64,000 nucleotides of DNA, from positions 806,001 to 870,000 of the forward strand of contig JABMLP010000003.1 in the NCBI GenBank assembly GCA_013176395.1, given 5' to 3'. Below, piece after piece: positions 22,780-34,439 of this stretch; position 1 is the first letter of the stretch, and the number at the start of each line of letters is the position of its first letter. The notes below the pieces were generated by a model, which worked only from the letters and a program-made list of their open reading frames with translations, was not told the DNA's origin and ran no database searches. The DNA comes from Venturia oleaginea (Eukaryota; Ascomycota; Dothideomycetes; Venturiales; Venturiaceae). A program made the translations under genes and the position numbers.

Positions 22780-23594
22780 TCATACCTTCTCGCTGATCCA
22801 GATGGCCGTCCGACAGCCCCCTCGTATTACACTGGTGAGTAATTCATACGGTTTGGCCTGCTTCGCATGGTTTTCCACAGCGTGATCCAAGTGCTCCAAT
22901 TCTTCGTCTCTTATTCTTCTCAGTGTCAACAACAGCTCTTTCATTTCCTGGCCAAGCGTCTCGCCTCTGGCTTCCGCATCAGACACCCAATCCAGTAAAG
23001 CCTTGACTTGCTCGTTGTAGTGATTACCAATCTCTGTTTCAACAGCTTCGGTGCAGGCCATGGCGGCTTCTCGTCCCATCACCCCTGTTCCCCAGCCGAG
23101 TGCCGTAGCAGCCACTTTCCAGACGGGATACATGATGGTTGGCCGAATTCGATGTTTTGCTAACAAATGGTTGAAGGTTTTGAAATGGCCAGCTTCCTGA
23201 TCATACATATGCTTCATCAATTCTCGTAATTGTGGATTTTTCTGTAGCACAGGCGGCGTTTGAGCAGCGTATATCAAAACAGCGGCCAGCTCGCCGGCTT
23301 GATTTACACGGAGCTTTTTATGTCAGATACAACGAACGCACACTAGGACCAGGAGACACTCACGGCGCCATCGAGAAATTTTCGCTGTTCGGAATTCAGC
23401 GGAGCAGGTGCGCGGGAGTCCTGACTTTCATGACGAGAAATTGAATCCTCATAGTCTGGAGCATACGCAACAGCAGCCGAATTGGAGCGCTTGGGCTGCA
23501 TGGATAGAGCTCTTGTTACAACTCGGTTTCGTTGAGATGCTATTATCCGGGTGGCGGACGATATGAAGAAGGGCCGAAATAGAGGAAGAGACAT
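22780..23594 (-). CDS. COQ7: 5-demethoxyubiquinone hydroxylase COQ7 (mitochondrial)
   Basis: This di-iron monooxygenase hydroxylates demethoxyubiquinone in the penultimate step of coenzyme Q synthesis, in the CoQ synthome on the matrix face of the inner membrane. Exons are 23364-23594 and 22780-23313, giving 254 residues (yeast Coq7 has 233). The N-terminus is Arg/Ser-rich (MSLPLFRPFFISSATRII), typical of a mitochondrial presequence. After the junction comes LRVNQAGELAAVLIY with the first iron-ligand Glu. It is followed by DQEAGHFKTF (ExxH), TEAVETEIGNHYN (Glu ligand) and DEELEHLDHA (second ExxH). All expected di-iron ligands appear present. The intron is 50 bp, phase 0, with donor GTGAGT. 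Confidence 0.95.
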
Positions 23595-24397
23595 GGTTTT
23601 CTTTGTTGGCTCTTAAGAGCAAGGGAGTTTCGAAGTGCTGTTATTGTACGAGGAGAGAAGATGGATAGATCTGGGGAGGTTCGAAAATGGATACGGTCAA
23701 GGTCGGCGCCATCAGCACAGGCACAGGCTAACTGTAGACGCCATTGATCTGGGGAGTGTATGATGCTCCATAATTTTTTGACATCGAAGGCAAAAGATTT
23801 CTGATGGGATGCTATCAACCCATGTCAGTACTAGTATTGACACTAGTACTGACATGGTTAGCCGCCATGTGATCGAAATTGACGAAGCCGCTGCCGCTGC
23901 CGCTCTCTTGCGCGTAAGGTTCAGCTTCGCTTTGGACCTTCTATCTTCCATTCCAAATCTGTTCCCAACACTCTCTCACCCACACTCGCCCACATATCCA
24001 GCCGCCTTATCATCAACCGTACTTAATCAGCAAATTTCCCTCATTACTCGCATCGCTACACAGACAACGAGTGAGCCGTCAAGAGCTTCGAACAAACTAC
24101 CTGGTGGTGACCCGGCGCGCCCCTGAACACAGATTCTTCGCACAAAGGTATTTCAACGAGCTTCAATCGTCAAACCTTCGATTCCACACGTTGCTTGTCA
24201 GAAAATCCTGTCGAAAACAGTTCCGCATGCAAACTGGATCACTCCTTATCTGTCCGCGCAACATTTCTGGCAACGTCGCACAAGGAATCGACAGGCATTC
24301 AACCACCTTCTGGTGGATTTTGACATCGTCATACTGATTTCCCTACTCAGCCCATCCCGCATTCCTTCCGGAAACAACCACCTACTCGTTCGCAGCC
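23595..24397. other. Shared upstream region of COQ7 and RTF1
   Basis: The two genes diverge from this region of about 800 bp. It contains the perfect hairpin at 23820-23857. No gene is seen. Confidence 0.6.
23820..23857. repeat. Perfect 16-bp inverted repeat (hairpin), 6-bp loop
   Basis: The left arm CCATGTCAGTACTAGT at 23820-23835 is matched exactly by its reverse complement at 23842-23857, with the loop ATTGAC. It sits about 225 bp upstream of the COQ7 start. It could be a cruciform, a dimeric regulator site or a tiny transposon remnant. No function is shown by sequence alone. Confidence 0.85.
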
Positions 24398-26090
24398 ATG
24401 GACGACCTCGATGACCAACTTTTGGCCCTCGCGGGCGACGAATCCGACAGTGAGCAGGAGAATGGCTCCGGCGCTGGTCCCTCAAGATCACCCTCACCTG
24501 TCCCTGATCGCTCACCATCACCACAACATTCGCTACCAGACACTTCAGTAGAGGCTAAATCGTCAAAGAACGCAGGGCGACGCGGCGCAGCAATGGCGAA
24601 GCGACGCAAAGCCGATGAGTCCGAGGAGGAAGGCGAAGCGTAAGTACTTGTCTTGCGATAATGGACTTGAGCTTCACTCACACCTTTGCTACAGCTCTTC
24701 GGCGCCATCCTCTCCAGGCTCACTTGGCTCTGGAGCCATGGACGAGTCCGATTCCGACACCTCGCCCGGTGACGCTGGCGACACTGGCGACCACGATAAC
24801 CTCTACCCGCTAGAAGGTAAATACCGCGATGCGGTCGACAGAGCAGAGATTCTGAATATGTCTCAGCTCGATAGAGAGAGAATCCTCGCAGACCGTAACG
24901 AAGAACAAAGCGAGAGAAGGAGAAAGAACAACTTGGCACATCTAGTCGGCGCGACTGATCGAGCAAACGAAAAGCTGAAGAACAAACGCAAGGCAGGGAC
25001 CGCTGATCTCGACGATGATGACCGGAAGAGCGCTCGGCCAAGGACAAAACGAAGCGACGCCCTGGAATCCTACACTCGCCAACGAGAACACGTTCGAGAA
25101 GAAAAGTCCAGACGTGCAAATCGCGTTTCTGGAGGTCAACGTTCACGCTCACGTAGCCGAGGACACTCGTCAGAACGTGATGCGGATGGCGAAAGCGACG
25201 ACGACTTCAGGGGCAGCAACAATGTGAGAGCGCCTGAGCCTGAGATACCAGCCGAGCTGCACGATATCCAACGGATCAAGGTTGGTCGCTCCAACTTTGC
25301 GAAGGTCTGCTTCTACCCTGGCTTCGAGGAAACCATGATTGGCTGTTTCTCTCGTGTCGCTGTTAGTCAGAGCAAATACCGCCTGGCCAGGATTACTGGT
25401 ATCAAGACTGGAAAGCCATACTTCATGGATATTACTGGCAACCCCTTTTACACCGATCAATATGTCGTTTTGGCCACTGGCAAACTTGAAAAGGAGTGGC
25501 CATTCACTCACTGCTCCGACTCTAAGGTTACCGAAGAAGAATTCAAGGAATGGAGGGAACCGCTTGCAGAGAGTCCCCAAGTTATATCGCGTTCGACCTG
25601 CAACTCAAAGTGCGACAGTATCAACAGGTTGATCAACCACCGCTTCACCAATGAGGAGCTTTCGAGAAAGCTCGAGAAGCAGCACAAATATCGAGATCTC
25701 CTCTCTCAATCGCAACCAAAGGCCACTTTTCAGAGAACGACCAGCGTAAATGAACAGCAGAACAGCCTTCGACTTCTAAACGAAAAGAATCGCAAAGAAA
25801 ATTCGGAGAACATCCGCAGGGCTTTGGTCGCAGAGAAGAACAGACAGCGCGCGAATGCACGTGCTAAGGAGCTAGCAGCAAGCCAGCAGAAGAAGGAGCA
25901 GATGCTGGCCGTTACGAGGAGTGACGATGCTGGGCTGTTCTCCGAAGGCAGCGACATCAGTCGTACTGCCACTCCTGTGCAGAGTGCACCACCTCAGAAA
26001 AGGAAGGTCGGCATTCCAAAGTTCACAAAAATGAGTGTCGATGAAGATGTCATTGGTAGCATGGATCTGGGCATTGACATTGACCTTTGA
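24398..26090 (+). CDS. RTF1: Paf1 complex subunit RTF1
   Basis: This subunit of the Paf1 transcription elongation complex promotes H2B ubiquitination and couples Spt5 to chromatin marks. Exon 1 is 24398-24639 and exon 2 is 24695-26090; the product has 545 residues. The N-terminus is acidic and Ser-rich (DDQLLALAGDESDSE), as in the family. YPLEGKYRDAVDRAEILNM precedes a charged coiled region. The Plus3 domain spans about 262-370, from IPAELHDIQRIKVGRSNF through FYPGFEETMIGCFSRV to FKEWRE. A Glu/Lys/Arg-rich coiled coil follows, and the end is MDLGIDIDL. The start has a good context (GCAGCCATGG). The intron has a GTAAGT donor and phase 2. Confidence 0.95.
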
Positions 26091-26725
26091 GTGATTAAAA
26101 TGACTTGCGTTCCCCTAGCACCGGCATACATTGAGCGTATTGGTCCATTGGTCACTTGTGGAAAAAGAGTCGACAGACCAACTTGGTAGAGCCCGGTAAA
26201 GCTTGGTAAAGCCACTTCCTGGCATCTTTGTTCCGAGAGCCCGTCTTGCGAACCGTAGAACGTAACTCAAGTAAAGACGTTTGAACAAGTTTCGCGTTCA
26301 GAGCAGTTACGAACCGTCGGTGCGAGAGATTCCTAATTGTGAGCAACGTGTACTTACATTTTTCACGCTGTGCACCAACGAATCTTCCTATGATGTATAA
26401 GCTTTGAGGCCACTCAGTCAGATCACCGGTAGCGTACCAAGATCTTAGAGTAGATGGCACGAAAGCTGAGATCCCGACTCGCCGGATTGTATTCAGAATG
26501 CTCTAAAAGGCAATATAATAACATCCAATCTTCATCAGATTCAAATCAATGATACAAAGTCTACTCATCGTTCCTTTCATTGTGAGTTTCCCACGCGGAC
26601 ACACTTGCTGACGGTAGTGGGGACGTCGATCTCTAAGGCAGCGAAATCGCCTACTTCCTTTCTTTCTCCGTCAGCCATCTCTGAACCTTTACAAACCTCA
26701 CTCTCGACCAAACCTAGTGAGGAAA
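26091..26725. other. Intergenic, no gene seen
   Basis: 3' flank of RTF1 and promoter of the transporter. No coherent frame was seen. Confidence 0.6.
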
Positions 26726-28051
26726 ATGTCATTGCTTTCCACTCTCAAAAATCACCATGTCCACAACCTCCAAACCTTTCGCAAACAACCTCTCGCCGAG
26801 ATTGCCGGCTCGCTGGGCGATCTGGGAACACTTTTACCACTGATGATAGCTCTCACCCTATCCAACTCCATCTCTCTACCCAGCACCCTCGTCTTCACGG
26901 GTCTATCCAACATCATCACCGGCGTTGTATTTGGCCTGCCGTTACCCGTTCAACCCATGAAAGCCATCGCCGCCGTCGCTATAGCGCGCCGTTTTTCCAT
27001 CGGCGAGAACATGGCTGCGGGGATGACGGTGTCGATTGTTGTTTTGGTGATGAGTGTTAGTGGGTTGTTGGAATGGTTTTCGAGGGTTATCCCTGTGCCT
27101 GTTGTTAAGGGGATTCAGGTTGGTGCTGGACTTTCTCTTGTGCTTTCTACGGGGACAAGTTTACTTGGACCGCTTGGGTGGTTGGAGACGGGGTGGGGGG
27201 ATAATTATTTTTGGGCGCTTGGTGCGTTTTTTTTCTTGCTGTTTGTCACGGCGGTTGAGAAGAGGAGGAGGGGTATTGTGATTCCTTATGCGCTTGTTGT
27301 TTTTGTCGTTGGACTTGTGGTCGCGTCTATTCAGTTGGGGACGAGGCATGGGGATTCTCAGGTGGAGAGACCGCATATCTGGCATCCAAGGATTTATATT
27401 CCAAGAGCCAAATTTTTCTGGATGACTCTCTCAGCATCATTGGGTCAACTCCCTCTTACGACACTCAATTCCATCATAGCCGTCTCGCACCTATCCACAG
27501 AACTCCTCCCGAACATCGCCGAACCAACACCAACAGCTCTCGGTATCTCAGTCGCCTCCATGAATCTAATCGGCTGCTGGTTCGGCGCCATGCCAACTTG
27601 TCACGGTTCCGGCGGTCTGGCAGCCCAATACAGATTCGGTGCTCGCTCAGGCGCGAGTATAATCCTCCTCGGTCTTCTCAAACTTACTCTTGGCCTCTTC
27701 GTCGGCGAATCCATCGTCTCTATTCTTCGTCATTTCCCAATGAGTCTTCTAGCAGTCATGGTCATTGCTGCTGGTGTCGAACTCGCCAAAGTGGGCGAGT
27801 CGCTTAATGAGGGCGCGAGAGATCTGTGGGAGGAGAGTACGGACGGGAGAGTTGCGAAGAGTTTGAGTGAGCAGGAGAGGAAGGAGAGGTGGAGTGTTAT
27901 GCTTGTGACTGTTGCTGGATTGCTCGCTTTCAAGAACGATGCTGTTGGGTTCCTAGCCGGACTGTTTTGGCATTGGGGTTTACATGCTGAGGACTATTGG
28001 TCTAGGATGCGTGGTAGGCGATCCGAAGAGCATGAGAGTTTGTTGCGTTGA
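26726..28051 (+). CDS. Molybdate transporter, MOT1 family
   Basis: A multi-pass membrane protein of the sulfate-permease-like MOT1 family, expected to import molybdate for molybdenum cofactor. It is a single exon of 441 residues starting at the ATG at 26726 (the frame extends slightly upstream through a GTG, not used). Family motifs are present twice over: AEIAGSLGDLGTLLPL near residue 25, with PLPVQPMKAIAAVAIA, and later FGAMPTCHGSGGLAAQYRFG near 290. About ten hydrophobic segments are visible. No STAS domain follows, as usual for MOT1. Base composition changes sharply along the gene: residues about 100-220 use T- and G-ending codons, while both sides use C-ending codons. Substrate is inferred from the family motifs. 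Confidence 0.9.
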   Translation: MSLLSTLKNHHVHNLQTFRKQPLAEIAGSLGDLGTLLPLMIALTLSNSISLPSTLVFTGLSNIITGVVFGLPLPVQPMKAIAAVAIARRFSIGENMAAGMTVSIVVLVMSVSGLLEWFSRVIPVPVVKGIQVGAGLSLVLSTGTSLLGPLGWLETGWGDNYFWALGAFFFLLFVTAVEKRRRGIVIPYALVVFVVGLVVASIQLGTRHGDSQVERPHIWHPRIYIPRAKFFWMTLSASLGQLPLTTLNSIIAVSHLSTELLPNIAEPTPTALGISVASMNLIGCWFGAMPTCHGSGGLAAQYRFGARSGASIILLGLLKLTLGLFVGESIVSILRHFPMSLLAVMVIAAGVELAKVGESLNEGARDLWEESTDGRVAKSLSEQERKERWSVMLVTVAGLLAFKNDAVGFLAGLFWHWGLHAEDYWSRMRGRRSEEHESLLR

Positions 28052-28361
28052 ATAGCTTTCATTGCTAGCGTTGGTGATGTTCCGCCTGCTACCCAGACTG
28101 ATATGGCATCCCTTTGGCTTCTGTATGCATTAGCGAAGATACCCACCCACTATTAGCATCATCGACTCATTGGTTTCGATTTGTGGCTAGTACAATGGAT
28201 TTTGTAATCGTATTTGAAAGATCACTGAAAACAGTCGCAGTAAAACAGGCAGAGGTTAGAAAGTAATATATTCCAAAGGCTCAGGGTGAATCAAAAGAAT
28301 CGAACGCCATTTATACATTTACAGCCTTTTATTCAACCCAATAACACCGAACACAGCTTGT
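28052..28361. other. Convergent 3' flanks
   Basis: Tail-to-tail region between the transporter and the fumarate reductase. No gene is seen. Confidence 0.6.
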
Positions 28362-30433
28362 CTAATACTCAAGCGTGATCTTTTGTCCCTTGACACGTCC
28401 GATGACAACATCGGGTGCGTACTTAGGAATAACCTCATCGTCGTGCAACATCTCAAATTCCTCGCTTGCATCACGGCCCATGTGGCTGTAAAGTGCCTGT
28501 GGTCCACCCTGTCACAACAATTAGAAACTCTTCCAATAGTGTATAGGGAATGCGACAACTTACAGGATGCTCGTCAACCCAGTTACTTAAATTCATAACA
28601 ACGCCCTTAACGGCGATCCAAAGGTCGTCCTTCTTATTATGGCTAGCAACCTCCTCAAGAGTGTATTCCTTCTCGGGGACGCTGAACGCCTTGACAGAGT
28701 TCGGCTTAGAAACCTTACCTGGATCGGCCAAATCACCATTCTTACTCAAGACCGGTGCTGCAGAAGTCTGGCTCTGTCGTGCTATCGTTGAGTCAGATCC
28801 AGTGCTACCACTGATACCAGAGCCCCATTCTACGGACACCTTGCCCGGTTGCGATGGGTCAATGTGGAGGGAAATTTGACCGAGACGTTGGGAGGCGGAG
28901 GAAGAACCTGAGGTGAGAACTTTCTGGAAGAGGTATTTTGCTGCTGTGTCACCGGCGACACGACCGTAGACTACGCAGCCGAGAAGAGAGGAACCACCGA
29001 GACGGTTAGCGCCGTGGACACCACCTGCCAATTCACCGCAGACGAATAGACCTTCAAAGGGCTTTTTGTCTTGGTTCAGTACTTCGGCTTGGTCGTTGAT
29101 TTCGATACCGCCCATGGTGAAGTGGAGAACTGGCTCCATGAGGGCGACGTGGAAGGTGTCGGAAACATCAAACGGCAAGTTGTGGAAGTACTTCTTTGCC
29201 CATTTGTCCTTCTTCTCTCCCTTTGCAATGGCATTGTAGCTCTGGAACTCCTTCTGTAGTGCGTCTGGACCACAGCCAATCTCGTTGGCAAGGTCTTTGC
29301 CAGAGATCTTCTTCATCAATCCACGTCCAGAGTAATGTCTGGTGTGGAAGTCGAGGATGTTGGATGCCTTTGAGTTGAGGACGAGACGGATGGGCCAGTT
29401 GCCGAGCTTCTTCTGCTCGAGCATCATGTTCGAAACGTAATCGCGGTGACCGAGATCATCGCAGAAACGCTCACCCTTGTTGTTCAGGAGAATACCTCCT
29501 TCACCACGTAGAGCCTCAGCAGCCAGGAACTTCCACTTGGAACCTGGGTCCTTGGGGTCGATGAGACCAGTTGGGTGCACCTGGATCTTGTCCATGTCGA
29601 TGCCATTGGCACCAATTGCCATCAACATCTTCTGTCCGTCACCAGTGGCGTGAGCACCGTTTGTGGTTGCGAAGTCCAGGATATCAGGCCTGTGCTTCTT
29701 GATGAGGGAGTCCTCTGTAAAATCAGCAGCGTAACCACCAGTGGCGAGGACGACTGGTCCCTCAACAGTGTGCTCCTCTCCGCCAAAGACGTATGTAACG
29801 CCGAGAGCCTTGTTGCCCTCCTTGTTCACGCGCTTAACATCGGCCTTCTTGATGAGCTGTACTCGGTCTGGCTCTGACTCGGCCAGCTCTTCATATCGCT
29901 GCATCAAGGCGTATGTGATGGCCATGCCAGGGAATTTAGCATCGTGTCCACGGTGAGTTCGGGGTTGGGAGTGACCTCTGGAAAGATAGGTTAGTAAACT
30001 CAGTTCCAGTTTGGGAAAGAAACGGCTGCGCATACCCTAGTCGGGAAACGAGGGTCAAGTCCAGGTTGAAGACATCTTGCAACCACTCAACAGCAGCAGC
30101 AGACTTGTATGTGAGAACCTTGATCAGGTCTGGTCGAGCCTTGTCGCGGGCGGATTTGAACGTGTCGTCGTAGAATTGCTTGACCGAGTCGGCAATCTTC
30201 AAGTCGACTTGGGTCCGCGTGAGAGCACCGTTGATGCCAGATGTAGCTTTGGTGGAGTTTCCTCCCATGAAGTCTGGACAATAGCGTTAGAATGAGGTGT
30301 CTGCGGTCTCGTAGCAAAGGCCGAACTCACTGTTCTTGTCCAACAGCAAGACATTTCCACCGTTGAGGTAGATGGTGTGAGCAGCGCTCAGTCCGGACAG
30401 ACCGGCGCCAACGACGATGACTCTCTCAGGCAT
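28362..30433 (-). CDS. FAD fumarate reductase with C-terminal cytochrome b5 domain
   Basis: A soluble flavoprotein of the Osm1/Frd1 type that reduces fumarate to succinate and reoxidises FADH2 or NADH. Exons are 30331-30433, 30036-30273, 28564-29977 and 28362-28508, giving 633 residues. The Rossmann motif VIVVGAGLSGLSAA starts at residue 6. FMGGNSTKATSGINGA follows splice 1. Flavocytochrome-c active-site motifs include FPGMAITYALM, QVHPTGLIDP, ALRGEGGILLNN, HFTMGGIEI and a C-terminal GELAGGVHGANRLGGSSLL. Residues about 553-628 form a cytochrome b5 domain with heme ligands His584 (HPGG) and probably His607 (EMLHDD). The last intron lies exactly between HP and GG. No targeting sequence is visible, so a cytosolic location is likely. 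Yeast Osm1 lacks the b5 domain. Confidence 0.93.
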
Positions 30434-31897
30434 TATGGTAGATCTAAATGGGGTATTGGGAGAGGAGGGAATAGGTGGGGAGAGGAAGACTTTTGGGTTT
30501 TGCGGGATAGCGGCGTCTTGTGCTTCAAGTATGAACGCGTGCCCCAGAGCCTGGGGAACCGAGGTCCCTTGGAATGTGCACGGATGTGAGGAGCGAATTA
30601 AGAGCGGCGTCTTTGTAAAGGCTGATTTGAGTTATACAATATCTCAGCTTAGCTTACAGTGGTCAAGGCTCGAAAAGCACTAGCCCCCGTGTATTGTCTG
30701 GACATGTGAAGAACAGACAATCTGGAGAAATCGTGGAGACTCTCCACCAGCAACCGGCCCTTCAATGGTCCCTTTTAATCCCCTTGGTCCCTTCTTCCCA
30801 ACCTGTGGGGAAGCTGGAGTTTCCAAATACCCGCCTTTAGCCAGTGGCGTTCGCTCCCAACGACGGTTCACATCTATCATCTGATGCGCCTCGCCTGTCT
30901 TTCCATGTCTGACCTTCACATGGAAAACGCCCGTACGGATTGACCTGACACGTGCCTTCAGCATTCAGTAGTGCACCAAAGCCTGGAAGGATACGCGTGA
31001 TGGCAGTTGGCGCCTCTCCCGATTCCTAGGCTGGCCTACAACAGTATCTCCGGAACCAATGTGTATGCAATCAATTCCATCAGGATCATCCTGCTTTGAT
31101 TTGATCTTCTGGAAGCGGAGATGCCGCAAGGACCAGCAGAACATCAAATCTCGGTATTTCGTTACACGTATCCTTTCGGCTAGAGATCTCCCAAGGTTAG
31201 AGAAGATGCCGCGGGTGGGCGTGTGCATATGCGGAGACAGCTGCCTTTTTAGAAATGCCATCCTGGACATCGCAACACGGGTTCGAACTTGGCCAGAATG
31301 GAAATTGTAGCCATCATGGAAACTGGCCTGCGCGCTCGCATCGAGGTTCGAAGAGACTTTGCATACTGGTCGGTCTTTACAATATCCCCTCGGAATACAG
31401 TAATCCGAGGGCCGTACCTAGGATCATGAAAGCGAAAGCTGCGTGTCTGAGGACGACAGTCGATTCTTTTAAAAAGAATTCAGAACTGGTTACAATTAGA
31501 CTCGGTGTAAGGATTCGAACTGATCAACGAAGAGATATCCGTCAGCCAGGCGCATCCGTCTCAAATCCTGTCGCAGAAACCTCGACGAAAGACTGCTCTC
31601 AAATCCACCTCCTACCCCCTTTTTTCAGAGGAGATAGCTCCTAAGTTCCTAGCAGCATTGGAGGGGCGATCACGTCGAGTGAATGCAGGATGTCTATCAT
31701 ATCTCTACCTATCAATTTCTCTACCTATCAATTTCAGCGTCCTGGTTTGACTCGAGTTCATTCTTGGCAGGGTCTATTTCGTGATTGCGAGTCGATCATT
31801 CGACATATACCTCACCACACAACTGCATATCCGCAGACTTCGAAAACATAACTCGAACTCTATCAAACTGCGAAAAAATTCATATTCATACCTACCC
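30434..31897. other. Intergenic, no gene seen
   Basis: About 1.4 kb between divergent genes. Short frames on both strands lack family features. A GGATTCGAAC stretch near 31511 was examined as a tRNA B box and rejected. Confidence 0.6.
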
Positions 31898-32678
31898 ATG
31901 GCTCTCAATCCTAAATTCGGAGGTCAGATCCTGGCCGCAGGTGTGAATCCAAAGACCATCCACACCTTGGAACTGTACCTGGACTATGGTGTGTAACTCT
32001 ACCGCGCAGGGTTGATGATACAATTCTAAGAAATAACCATCAGTCTGTCCTTTTTCGAAGAAAATGTTCGATACTATCTACGACAAGGTTCTACCAACGA
32101 TCAAGACAAAATACGGTGGGAAATTGCAGCTTGTCTTCCGCCAGCAAATTCAGCCCTGGTATTAGCCATCAAGATAATAACCCATTGAGATGCTCACGAT
32201 ATATGTAGGCACCCAACTTCTACATTGACACATGAGGCCGGAGTTGCCGTGCTCCAGCTGTCTCCAGATCGATTCTGGGACTTCTCCAAAAAGCTGTTCG
32301 ATCAGCAGGCTGACTACTTCGATGCGAATGTTGTAAATGAGACTCGAAACGCAACATACCGTCGCTTGGCCAAAATTGCTGCCAGTGTAGACTTGGATGA
32401 AAAGAAGGTCTACGATTTGCTGGAGATTAGCGACAAGCCTGGCAAGGACGGCAGTCTAAACACAGGCAACGCCGTCACGAATGATCTCAAAGTCTTGGTC
32501 AAGATGAACAGACTCACCGGTGTACACGTTACCCCGACTGTATTGTTCAACGTATGACACTTGATCTCTTGATTATAAGAAAGAAGCTAATACCTCCTAG
32601 GGTGTGGTTGAGAACAGTATCTCCAGCTCCTTCAGCAAAGAGCAATGGGAAGACTGGTTGGAAAAGAACGTCGTGTAG
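31898..32678 (+). CDS. DsbA-like thioredoxin-fold protein
   Basis: Exons are 31898-31988, 32044-32158, 32209-32551 and 32601-32678, giving 208 residues. The first intron splits the active-site region: joining gives LYLDYVCPFSKKMFDTIY, a CPFS motif at about residues 32-35 in a thioredoxin fold. HPTSTLTHEAGVAV and a helical insertion (RFWDFSKKLFDQQADYF) fit the DsbA/FrnE helical domain, and VHVTPTVLFNG is the usual cis-Pro region (TPT). The end is DWLEKNVV. Only one cysteine is present in the motif (C-x-x-S), so simple disulfide exchange is doubtful. A conserved fungal family is likely, with unknown substrate and probably cytosolic. Confidence 0.85.
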
Positions 32679-33083
32679 GTGAAGAAGTCGTGCTTCGGGA
32701 ATTGGGTGACGAACTTATGAGTAAATAGAAGGCCAACCAAGAAACAAGACAAGATCTTGCTGAAATCAAAGCATTAAAGCAAGAGCAATACTCCTTTCAC
32801 TCTTATGAACTGGCAGTCGCTATGTAGCATTGAAATCAAGATCCAACAACTCTGCTCATTGTATCGATCTCACTTTATCTTCAAAGTCAATACATCACGG
32901 GCTTGCGATAAATGCTACCAGTTCTACTACTGGTAATACCTTACAGAACGGAAACACGATATCATGTGACCTTAAGGTCGCATCTAGCAAAGATGCGCCG
33001 TCCGAGAATGTGCAAGCGACTGACTTCCCAGTTCCACTCAAAGCCCTCCTCCACCCAAATCCTCTCCTAGTAAATCCACCGCA
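32679..33083. other. Intergenic, no gene seen
   Basis: 3' flank of the thioredoxin-fold gene and promoter of SLU7. Confidence 0.6.
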
Positions 33084-34439
33084 ATGCCAGAAGCATTCCG
33101 AGGCCAGCCTAAAAAGCCTGACGTTGGCGCTGCAGCAAAAGAGCGCAACGAATACATCCCCAATTTCATCGCGAATAAACCCTTCTATGTCCCCGACACA
33201 GACGACTCCGGCAAAGATTACCTAGAACATCAACGTCTCCAAAAGGTCCACGATGACACTCTCGCAAACTCACAATGGTACGACCGTGGCAAGAAGAAGG
33301 GACCGGCCGCCACTAAATTCCGCAAAGGCGCATGCGAGAACTGCGGTTCCATGACACACAAAGCAAAGGACTGTTTGGAAAAGAAGAGGAAGGTCGGCGC
33401 GAAGTACAGTGGCAAGAACATCCAAGCCGATGAGGTTATTGAAGATGTGAGCCTGGGATTTGACGCCAAGAGGGATCGGTGGAATGGCATTGATCCTAGT
33501 GAAGCGTACCAGCAGGTTGTGGAGCAGCACAAAGAGTTGGAGGAGCTGAAGAGGGCAGCACAGGGAGAGGAGGCGGGTGATGGGGATCGGTATGAGGAAG
33601 AGACGGATATGGGTAGACAGCAAAGTACAGCTACGAGGCAGTTGCGTTTACGAGAAGACACTGCAAAGTATCTGCTTAATCTGGACCAGGACTCCGCGAA
33701 GTACGATCCCAAGACGAGAACGATGATGGATTCTGGTGCAACGACAGGCGACCGAGCGGCACTGCTTGTGGCAGAGGAGAACTTTGTCAGGAAGAGTGGT
33801 GATGCTGCTGAGTTTGAGAAGGCTACACGATATGCATGGGAGAAGCAAGAACGAGGCGATACATCGAAAATGCATCTTCAAGCAAATCCGACCGAAGGCG
33901 CCTTTTTACGGAAGAAAGAGCTGGAAGAGGCGAAGGCGAAGGCAGAAGCAAAGAAGAAGGCTTTGCTCGATAAATATGGTGCACAGCCAGACAACTCAGC
34001 CCTCAAGGACACAGCAGTCGTCGCCTCAGAACGCTACGTTGAGTATGATGAATCAGGACAGATCAAGGGCGCTCAGAAGAAGAGCACGAAATCAAAGTTC
34101 GCGGAGGATGTGTACATCAACAATCACACCTCAGTATGGGGAAGCTGGTGGTCAGATTTTCAATGGGGCTACGCATGTTGTCACCAGATGATCAAGAACA
34201 GCTACTGCACAGGCGAGCAAGGCAAGATTGCATTCGACGAAGCAGCAAGATTACGCACAGCAGCAGATTTGGGCGAGAGCGAAGAAGTACCCAAGCAAGT
34301 TGCTTGGAAAGAGGAAGAAGCGGAAGGAAAACATGTACCGAATGCTGTTGAGGATGATCGGAAAGTTACACTTAATGGCAAGGCAGAGGCAGATACGCGG
34401 AAACGAACGCTGGATGAGATGAGGGCGGGTGTGACGTAG
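33084..34439 (+). CDS. SLU7: Pre-mRNA splicing factor SLU7
   Basis: A second-step splicing factor acting in 3' splice-site choice in the spliceosome. It is a single exon of 451 residues from the ATG at 33084. Motifs are [15 protein letters not shown] at the N-terminus, a WYDRGKKKG stretch, a CCHC zinc knuckle ([14 protein letters not shown]) near residues 83-96, and [32 protein letters not shown] is not typical, but [15 protein letters not shown] and VWGSWW with [18 protein letters not shown] are family blocks. The frame stops at a TAG (34437-34439), but the same frame then continues with EDMEEYKRTR and NDPMAKML to a TGA at 34524-34526. That tail resembles the conserved SLU7 C-terminus, so the TAG looks like a nonsense change, a sequencing error or a readthrough site. 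Confidence 0.93.
   Translation: MPEAFRGQPKKPDVGAAAKERNEYIPNFIANKPFYVPDTDDSGKDYLEHQRLQKVHDDTLANSQWYDRGKKKGPAATKFRKGACENCGSMTHKAKDCLEKKRKVGAKYSGKNIQADEVIEDVSLGFDAKRDRWNGIDPSEAYQQVVEQHKELEELKRAAQGEEAGDGDRYEEETDMGRQQSTATRQLRLREDTAKYLLNLDQDSAKYDPKTRTMMDSGATTGDRAALLVAEENFVRKSGDAAEFEKATRYAWEKQERGDTSKMHLQANPTEGAFLRKKELEEAKAKAEAKKKALLDKYGAQPDNSALKDTAVVASERYVEYDESGQIKGAQKKSTKSKFAEDVYINNHTSVWGSWWSDFQWGYACCHQMIKNSYCTGEQGKIAFDEAARLRTAADLGESEEVPKQVAWKEEEAEGKHVPNAVEDDRKVTLNGKAEADTRKRTLDEMRAGVT

Noticed and set aside
31470..31580. GGATTCGAAC near 31511 as the B box of a minus-strand tRNA
   Set aside because: The T-stem does not pair well, there is no proper D-arm A box, and the acceptor ends do not match.
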